Positions 58,937 through 64,000 of a DNA stretch of 64,000 bases are shown piece after piece. The position numbers and the translations under genes were made by a program. The notes under the pieces were generated by a model. That model did not search any database. It was not told the origin of the DNA and saw only the letters and a program-made list of their open reading frames with translations. The stretch lies in contig NZ_LQPJ01000136.1 of assembly GCF_002101785.1 (NCBI RefSeq), forward strand, positions 202,451 to 266,450, in the 5' to 3' direction. Position 1 is the stretch's first letter. The number at the start of each line of letters is the position of its first letter. This DNA comes from Mycobacterium palustre (lineage in GTDB: Bacteria; Actinomycetota; Actinomycetes; Mycobacteriales; Mycobacteriaceae).

Positions 58937-59377
58937 ATGCCAGTTCTGAGCAAGACCGTCGAGGTCAGCGCCGACGCCGCGTCGATCATGGGCATCGTCG
59001 CCGACTTCGAGCGCTACCCGGAGTGGAACCAGGAGATTCAAGGCCTATGGGTGCTGGCCCGCTACGACGACGGGCGCCCCAGCCAGCTGCGGCTCGACGC
59101 CGACTACCAAGGCATGCAGGCCACGTTCATCCAGGCCGTGTACTACCCGGGGGAAAACCAGATCCAGACCGTGCTGCAGCAGGGCGACCTGTTCACCAAG
59201 CAGGAGCAGCTGTTCAGCGTGGTCGAGACGGGCTCGTCGAGCCTGCTGACGGTCGACATGGACGTCGAGACCAACATGCCCGTGCCGGCGCCGATGGTGA
59301 AGCAGCTCGCCAACAACGTGCTCGACCACCTCGCCAACAATCTCAAGCAGCGCGCCGAACAGCTGGCCAACGACTAG
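58937..59377 (+). CDS. SRPBCC (START-like) protein, Rv0164/TB18.5-like
   Basis: 146 aa with the polyketide cyclase/START fold: an N-terminal strand KTVEVSADAASIMGIVADFERYPEWNQEIQ and a C-terminal helix (VKQLANNVLDHLANNLKQRAEQL) that closes a ligand cavity. Binds a hydrophobic molecule. A TATGCT -10 box 6 nt before ATG 58937 indicates a leaderless mRNA. Orthologue of Rv0164. Confidence 0.9.
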   Translation: MPVLSKTVEVSADAASIMGIVADFERYPEWNQEIQGLWVLARYDDGRPSQLRLDADYQGMQATFIQAVYYPGENQIQTVLQQGDLFTKQEQLFSVVETGSSSLLTVDMDVETNMPVPAPMVKQLANNVLDHLANNLKQRAEQLAND

Positions 59378-59390
59378 CCGGATGGGCCGC

Positions 59391-60104
59391 TCAGCCGACG
59401 ACGCCGGTGCCGCCCAGCATCACGGCCAGCCGATCCGCCGCGTCGCTGAACTGCCACACCGCGTGCTCGATCACGGCGGCGGCGTCGCGCCGGCGCAGCG
59501 CGGCCACCAACTTCCGGTGGTTCTCCACCGCGGCCGCGCCCCACTGTGGATCGGCCGCGTACACCAGCAACGGCGCGTAACGGGCGGCGTTGAGCAAAAA
59601 CCACGCCAGCTTGATCCGGCCGCTGGCCTGGTTGAAGACCCGATGGAAGGCGAACTCGATGCCCGCGATGGTCTCGGCGTCGCTGGAGCCGACGGCCGCC
59701 TCCAGGGCATCGGTGATGCGGTTGAGCTCGTCGATCTCGGCGTCGGTGATGTGGTCGGTGGCCGCGGCGGCCAGCTCCTTGGCGATCGTCGCCTGCAGCC
59801 AGAAGATGTCCTCGATGTCCCGCCGGCTCAGCGGCAACACGACGTGACCGCGATGCGGCTCCAGCTGCACCATGCCCTCGCCGCGCAATTTCAACAGGGC
59901 CTCGCGGACCGGCGTGATGCTCACCCCGAGCTGGGCCGCGGTCTCGTCGAGGCGGATGAAGGTGCCCGGGCGCAGCTTCCCGGACATGATGGCCGCCCGC
60001 AGGTGGCCGGCGACCTCGTCGGACAGTTGCGCCCGGCGCAGCGGCCGCCGGGTCCTCGGCTGCGCAGATGTCGGTGCGTTCACGCGGGCTGCCAGGGCTT
60101 TCAC
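59391..60104 (-). CDS. mce1R: GntR/FadR-family repressor Mce1R
   Basis: 237 aa: winged helix (QLSDEVAGHLRAAIMSGKLRPGTFIRLDETAAQLGVSITPVREALLKLRGEGMV) and an FCD ligand domain (HRVFNQASGRIKLAW). In M. tuberculosis Mce1R (Rv0165c) represses the mce1 operon. GTG 60104 is taken as the start; GTG 60083 is also possible. Divergent from fadD5; the 128-bp gap should hold the operator. Confidence 0.92.
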   Translation of the reverse strand: MKALAARVNAPTSAQPRTRRPLRRAQLSDEVAGHLRAAIMSGKLRPGTFIRLDETAAQLGVSITPVREALLKLRGEGMVQLEPHRGHVVLPLSRRDIEDIFWLQATIAKELAAAATDHITDAEIDELNRITDALEAAVGSSDAETIAGIEFAFHRVFNQASGRIKLAWFLLNAARYAPLLVYAADPQWGAAAVENHRKLVAALRRRDAAAVIEHAVWQFSDAADRLAVMLGGTGVVG

Positions 60105-60154
60105 GGGCTTGGGGGCGCTTGGCCGGGTCTTGTCAGGGGGACGTCAAAGCCATA

Positions 60155-60167
60155 GTGTGACCCACAC
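60155..60167. promoter_or_regulatory. Palindrome GTGTG-ACC-CACAC in the mce1R/fadD5 gap
   Basis: Perfect 5-bp arms, 51 bp before mce1R and 66 bp before fadD5. Candidate Mce1R site by position only; GntR/FadR sites often are short inverted repeats. Confidence 0.35.
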
Positions 60168-60232
60168 AACACCATGTTTTATCAAATATCAACCTGGCGC
60201 AAGCGGTGCGAGAGGTGAAGGGGAGGCAGCAG

Positions 60233-61873
60233 TTGACCGCGCAGTTGGCCAGCCCTTTGACACAGGACACCGAGCAGCCCTACCTGGCTCGGCGGCAGAA
60301 CTGGGTCAACCAACTCGAGCGGCACGCGCTGATGCAGCCGAACGCGACGGCGCTGCGGTTCCTCGGCCACACGGTCACGTGGGCCGACCTGCACCGCCGC
60401 GTCGGGGGGCTGGCCGACGCGTTGAGCCGTCGGGGGGTCGGCCTCGGCGACCGCGTGATGATCCTGATGCTCAACCGCACCGAGTTCGTCGAATCGGTGC
60501 TGGCCATCAACGCCCTGGGGGCCATCGCGGTCCCGCTGAACTTCCGGCTCACCTCCGCCGAAATCGTCTTCCTGGTCGAGGACTGCGATGCTCGCGTGCT
60601 GATCACCGAGGCGGTGCTGGCCCCGGTGGCAACCGGCGTCCGGGACATCCAGCCGTCGCTCGACACGATCGTGGTGGCCGGGGCCGCGACCGAAGACCGC
60701 GTCTTCGGCTACGAAGACCTCATCGACGAGCCAGGGGAGCGACACCGGCCCGTCGACATCCAGAACGACTCGCCGGCGTTGATCATGTACACGTCGGGCA
60801 CCACGGGCCGGCCCAAGGGCGCGGTGCTCACCCACACCAACCTGACCGGTCAGACGATGACCGGCCTCTACACCAACGGCGTCGACCTCAACAACGACGT
60901 CGGCTTCGTCGGGGTCCCGTTGTTCCACATCGCCGGCATCGGCAACCTGCTGACCGCCCTGCTGCTCGGCACGCCGACCGTGATCTATCCGCTGGGCGCG
61001 TTCGACCCGGGCCAGCTGCTCGACGTGCTGGAGGCCGAAAAGGTGACCGGCATCTTCCTGGTGCCCGCGCAGTGGCAGGCCGTGTGCGCCGAGCAGCGGG
61101 CACGGCCGCGGGACTTAAGGCTGCGGGTGATGTCGTGGGGCGCCGCCCCGGCGCCGGACGCGTTGCTGCGCGAGATGTCGGCGGTGTTTCCCGGGACCCA
61201 GATCCTGGCCGCCTTCGGCCAGACGGAAATGTCACCGGTCACCTGCATGCTGCTCGGCGAGGACGCGATTCGCAAACGCGGATCGGTCGGCAAGGTGATC
61301 CCCACGGTGGCCGCCCGCGTCGTCGACGAAAACATGAACGACGTCCCCGTCGGCGAGGTGGGCGAAATCGTCTACCGCGCGCCGACGTTGATGAGCGGCT
61401 ACTGGAACAACCCGGAGGCCACCGCGGAGGCCTTCGCCGGCGGTTGGTTTCACTCCGGAGACCTCGTCCGGATGGACGAGGACGGCTACGTCTGGGTGGT
61501 GGACCGTAAGAAGGACATGATCATCTCCGGCGGCGAGAACATCTACTGCGCCGAGGTGGAGAACGTGCTCGCCGGGCACCCCCGGATCGTCGAGGTGGCC
61601 GTCGTCGGGCGGGCGCACGAGAAATGGGGCGAGGTGCCCATCGCGGTCGCTGCCGTGACCGGGGGCGAATTGCGGCTCGACGACCTGGAGGAGTTCCTCG
61701 CCGAGCGGCTGGCGCGTTACAAGCATCCCAAGGCGCTCGAGATCGTCGATGCGCTGCCTCGCAATCCCGCCGGAAAGGTGCTCAAAACTGAACTGCGGGT
61801 GCGCTACGGTGCCGCGGCCGCGACCGAAAATGCCGGGGCCGCAACGGATTTACCCCTAAGAGAGGAGGGCTGA
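60233..61873 (+). CDS. fadD5: Fatty-acid-CoA ligase FadD5
   Basis: 546 aa adenylating enzyme. AMP-binding motif MYTSGTTGRPKGAVLTH, GQTEMSP, YWNNPEATAEAF, GWFHSGDLVR and the C-terminal NPAGKVLKTEL lysine. Activates fatty acids, thought to recycle mycolic acid-derived acids taken up with Mce1. TTG 60233 is chosen because AGGGGAGG lies before it and MTAQLAS is how the M. tuberculosis protein begins; GTG 60206 and 60215 are alternatives. First gene of the mce1 operon. Confidence 0.93.
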   Translation: MTAQLASPLTQDTEQPYLARRQNWVNQLERHALMQPNATALRFLGHTVTWADLHRRVGGLADALSRRGVGLGDRVMILMLNRTEFVESVLAINALGAIAVPLNFRLTSAEIVFLVEDCDARVLITEAVLAPVATGVRDIQPSLDTIVVAGAATEDRVFGYEDLIDEPGERHRPVDIQNDSPALIMYTSGTTGRPKGAVLTHTNLTGQTMTGLYTNGVDLNNDVGFVGVPLFHIAGIGNLLTALLLGTPTVIYPLGAFDPGQLLDVLEAEKVTGIFLVPAQWQAVCAEQRARPRDLRLRVMSWGAAPAPDALLREMSAVFPGTQILAAFGQTEMSPVTCMLLGEDAIRKRGSVGKVIPTVAARVVDENMNDVPVGEVGEIVYRAPTLMSGYWNNPEATAEAFAGGWFHSGDLVRMDEDGYVWVVDRKKDMIISGGENIYCAEVENVLAGHPRIVEVAVVGRAHEKWGEVPIAVAAVTGGELRLDDLEEFLAERLARYKHPKALEIVDALPRNPAGKVLKTELRVRYGAAAATENAGAATDLPLREEG

Positions 61874-61927
61874 CTCGGACTGTAACGTTTGCTCGCTGTT
61901 GACGAAGGGTTAATTGTGCGGATGCGG

Positions 61928-61956
61928 TTCACACCTGAAGGGCCATCGGGTACATT
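61928..61956 (+). promoter_or_regulatory. Candidate promoter TTCACA-N17-TACATT before yrbE1A
   Basis: -35-like TTCACA at 61928-61933, 17-bp spacer, and -10 TACATT at 61951-61956 in the 218-bp fadD5-yrbE1A gap. It would let yrbE1A-mce1 be transcribed apart from fadD5. Confidence 0.45.
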
Positions 61957-62091
61957 CCTGTGGTCTCCGTTACTACTTGCGGGTAGGGAGCCGATGGTCA
62001 CACACGGAGGGGTAGCAGCGAGGGGGCGAGGAGTGCGACACGATCCGCCGCGGGACCACGAGGCGGGCGGTGCCGGGTTGAGGGGGAAGCG

Positions 62092-62907
62092 GTGACCTCG
62101 ACGTCGACAGATCGACGCGGCCCCTATTTGGTCGGCTATCTGCGTGATCAGCTGGAGACGCCGCTGACCCTCGTGGGTGGATTCTTCAGAATGTGCGTGT
62201 TGACCGGAAAAGCCTTGTTCCGGTTGCCATTCCAGTGGCGCGAGGTCGTCCTGCAGTGCTGGTTCATCATGCGTGTGGCCTTCCTGCCGACCATCATGGT
62301 CTCGATCCCGCTGACCGTGTTGCTCATCTTCACGCTCAACGTCCTGTTGGCCCAGTTTGGCGCGGCCGACCTGTCGGGCGCGGGCGCGGCGATCGGCGCG
62401 GTCACCCAGCTCGGCCCGCTGACCACCGTGCTGGTGGTGGCCGGCGCCGGCTCGACGGCGATCTGCGCCGACCTCGGGGCGCGCACCATCCGCGAAGAAA
62501 TCGACGCGATGGAGGTCCTCGGCATCGACCCGATCCACCGGCTGGTGGTGCCCCGGGTGATCGCCGCGACCATCGTCGCCACGCTGCTCAACGGGCTGGT
62601 GATCACCGTCGGCCTCGTCGGCGGCTACCTCTTCGGTGTTTACCTGCAAAACGTCTCCGGCGGCGCCTACCTGGCCACCCTGACCACCATCACCGGCCTG
62701 CCCGAGGTGGTCATCGCGACGGTCAAGGCCGCGGTGTTCGGGCTGATCGCCGGGCTGGTCGGCTGCTTCCGCGGCCTGACCGTGCGCGGCGGCTCCAAGG
62801 GGCTTGGGACCGCCGTGAACGAAACCGTGGTGCTGTGCGTGGTCGCGCTGTATGCGGTGAACGTCGTACTGACCACGATCGGTGTGCGATTCGGGACGGG
62901 GCGCTGA
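62092..62907 (+). CDS. yrbE1A: Mce1 permease YrbE1A
   Basis: 271-aa MlaE-type integral membrane subunit of the Mce1 lipid importer. Hydrophobic helices throughout and the conserved loop DLGARTIREEIDAMEVLGIDPIHRLVVPR, the EExDAxxxMG-like coupling motif for the ATPase MceG. GTG 62092 with GAGGGGGAAGC before it. Two bases to the next gene's ATG. Orthologue of Rv0167. Confidence 0.95.
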   Translation: MTSTSTDRRGPYLVGYLRDQLETPLTLVGGFFRMCVLTGKALFRLPFQWREVVLQCWFIMRVAFLPTIMVSIPLTVLLIFTLNVLLAQFGAADLSGAGAAIGAVTQLGPLTTVLVVAGAGSTAICADLGARTIREEIDAMEVLGIDPIHRLVVPRVIAATIVATLLNGLVITVGLVGGYLFGVYLQNVSGGAYLATLTTITGLPEVVIATVKAAVFGLIAGLVGCFRGLTVRGGSKGLGTAVNETVVLCVVALYAVNVVLTTIGVRFGTGR

Positions 62908-62908
62908 C

Positions 62909-63778
62909 ATGTCGACCGGTGCCGTAATCCGCGCCCGCTTTCCCAGGGCGGTCGAAAACCTCGACCGCTACGGCGGGGCGTTCGGCCGCGGGCTCGACGA
63001 CATCGGCCGGATGGCCTGGTTCGGTGGGGTGTGCCTGGCGAACATCCCGCACGCGCTGCGCAACTACCGCAAGGAGACGCTGCGGCTGATCGCCCAGATC
63101 GGCATGGGCACTGGCGCCATGGCGGTGGTCGGCGGCACCGTGGCGATCGTCGGCTTCGTGACGCTGTCCGGTAGCTCGCTCGTCGCCATCCAGGGTTTCG
63201 CGTCCCTGGGCAACATCGGCGTCGAAGCGTTCACCGGCTTCTTCGCCGCCCTGATCAACGTGCGCATCGCCGCCCCCGTCGTCACCGGCATCTCGATGGC
63301 CGCCACCGTCGGCGCCGGCGCCACCGCGGAGCTCGGCGCGATGCGGATCGCCGAAGAGATCGACGCCCTGGAGGTGATGGGCGTCAAGTCGGTCTCGTTT
63401 TTGGGCACCACCCGGATCATGGCCGGGCTGGTGGTGATCATCCCGCTCTACGCGCTGGCGATGATCATGTCGTTCTTGTCCCCGCAGATCACCACGACCG
63501 TGCTCTACGGGCAGTCGCACGGCACCTACGAGCACTACTTCCGCACGTTCCTGCGCCCCGACGACGTGTTCTGGTCGTTCGTGGAAGCCATCATCATCAC
63601 GGCGGTCGTCATGATCACCCACTGCTACTACGGCTACAACGCCGGCGGCGGCCCCGTCGGCGTCGGTGAGGCCGTCGGCCGGTCGATGCGCTTCTCGCTG
63701 GTGTCGGTGCAGGTCGTCGTCTTGGCCGCCGCGTTGGCGCTCTACGGCGTCAACCCCAACTTCGCCTTGACGGTGTAG
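62909..63778 (+). CDS. yrbE1B: Mce1 permease YrbE1B
   Basis: 289-aa partner of YrbE1A; same MlaE-type fold with ELGAMRIAEEIDALEVMGVKSVSFL as coupling motif. ATG 62909 follows the yrbE1A stop directly. Together they form the membrane channel that moves lipids (fatty and mycolic acids) inward with Mce1A-F. Orthologue of Rv0168, same length. Confidence 0.95.
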   Translation: MSTGAVIRARFPRAVENLDRYGGAFGRGLDDIGRMAWFGGVCLANIPHALRNYRKETLRLIAQIGMGTGAMAVVGGTVAIVGFVTLSGSSLVAIQGFASLGNIGVEAFTGFFAALINVRIAAPVVTGISMAATVGAGATAELGAMRIAEEIDALEVMGVKSVSFLGTTRIMAGLVVIIPLYALAMIMSFLSPQITTTVLYGQSHGTYEHYFRTFLRPDDVFWSFVEAIIITAVVMITHCYYGYNAGGGPVGVGEAVGRSMRFSLVSVQVVVLAAALALYGVNPNFALTV

Positions 63779-63783
63779 CCGCC

Positions 63784-64000
63784 ATGACCACGTCGTCACC
63801 CGCGCAGATCAACCCGCAGCGAAACCCGCCCTACAAGTGGGCAGGGGTAGCGATGCTGGTCGTCGCCGCCGTGGCCTTGGTCCTCGTTTACGGGCAGTTC
63901 CGCGGCGACTTCACGCCGAAGACGAAGTTGACGATGGTGGCGTCGCGGGCTGGGTTGGTGATGGATCCGGGGTCGAAGGTCACCTATAACGGGGTGGAGA
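63784..64000 (+). CDS. mce1A: Mce1A, N-terminal part (cut by window edge)
   Basis: 72 residues are visible: a cytoplasmic start, a membrane anchor (VAMLVVAAVALVLVYGQF), then the MCE domain start FTPKTKLTMVASRAGLVMDPGSKVTYNGVE. It is the substrate-binding tunnel subunit of the Mce1 complex. ATG 63784 is 5 bp after yrbE1B. Orthologue of Rv0169. Confidence 0.95.
   Translation, partial: MTTSSPAQINPQRNPPYKWAGVAMLVVAAVALVLVYGQFRGDFTPKTKLTMVASRAGLVMDPGSKVTYNGVE

Noticed and set aside
61889..62095. 68-aa frame between fadD5 and yrbE1A
   Set aside because: No ribosome site or conserved pattern; the interval looks like a promoter region.
1..64000. tRNA, rRNA, insertion sequences, prophage or integrase genes
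   Set aside because: None recognised on either strand on reading; a dedicated search was not possible.

Overview
The window is high-GC actinobacterial DNA from a slow-growing Mycobacterium, most like the M. avium complex. The basis is family recognition and gene order: the outer parts follow the M. tuberculosis H37Rv order (from memory) Rv0134-Rv0158 and Rv0162c-Rv0169. There are PE-PPE esterases, a full pnt operon, ptpB, a WhiB protein, F420-type oxidoreductases and the start of the mce1 operon. A Dps1-type ferritin absent from M. tuberculosis and a third tandem methyltransferase point away from the tuberculosis complex. No tRNA, rRNA, IS element or CRISPR was seen.

Layout. 1-11 kb: partial TetR, sulfotransferase, frameshifted ephF, molbindin, TetR/cyp138 divergent pair, msrA, the Rv0138-Rv0142 block, dps and a ClC channel. 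11-19 kb: pirin, TetR, three tandem SAM methyltransferases, aldehyde dehydrogenase, SDR, quinone oxidoreductase. 19-31 kb: two PE-PPE esterase genes and a decayed third, ptpB-fadE2, pntAa-pntAb-pntB, a 41-aa gene, TetR and another PE-PPE gene. 31-57 kb: a block with no counterpart at this place in M. tuberculosis. 57-64 kb: adhE1, thioesterase, SRPBCC protein, mce1R, fadD5, yrbE1A, yrbE1B and the first part of mce1A.

The 31-57 kb block has three parts. The first (31-36 kb) has a hydrolase, a DapB-like reductase, an SDR, a WhiB4-like regulator and two paralogous lipoproteins. The second (36-46 kb) is the most interesting: a + strand operon tldD-tldE-ABC-ABC faces a - strand operon made of a 62-aa cysteine-rich peptide, a frameshifted WH-motif protein and a cysteine-dioxygenase-like cupin. 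The last two share a C-terminal domain. The arrangement looks like an undescribed peptide-maturation (RiPP-like) system with protease, exporter, modifying proteins and candidate precursor. The third (46-57 kb) is an acyl-CoA-type catabolic cluster: FAD oxidase, TetR, two thioesterases, LLM oxidoreductase, acyl-CoA dehydrogenase, CoA transferase and a lipase. It carries four copies of a shared operator-like element, a GC-rich repeat patch and several gene remnants.

Two genes (ephF at 1.6 kb and the WH-motif gene at 44 kb) are each broken by a one-base loss in a homopolymer, so assembly error must be weighed against real mutation.
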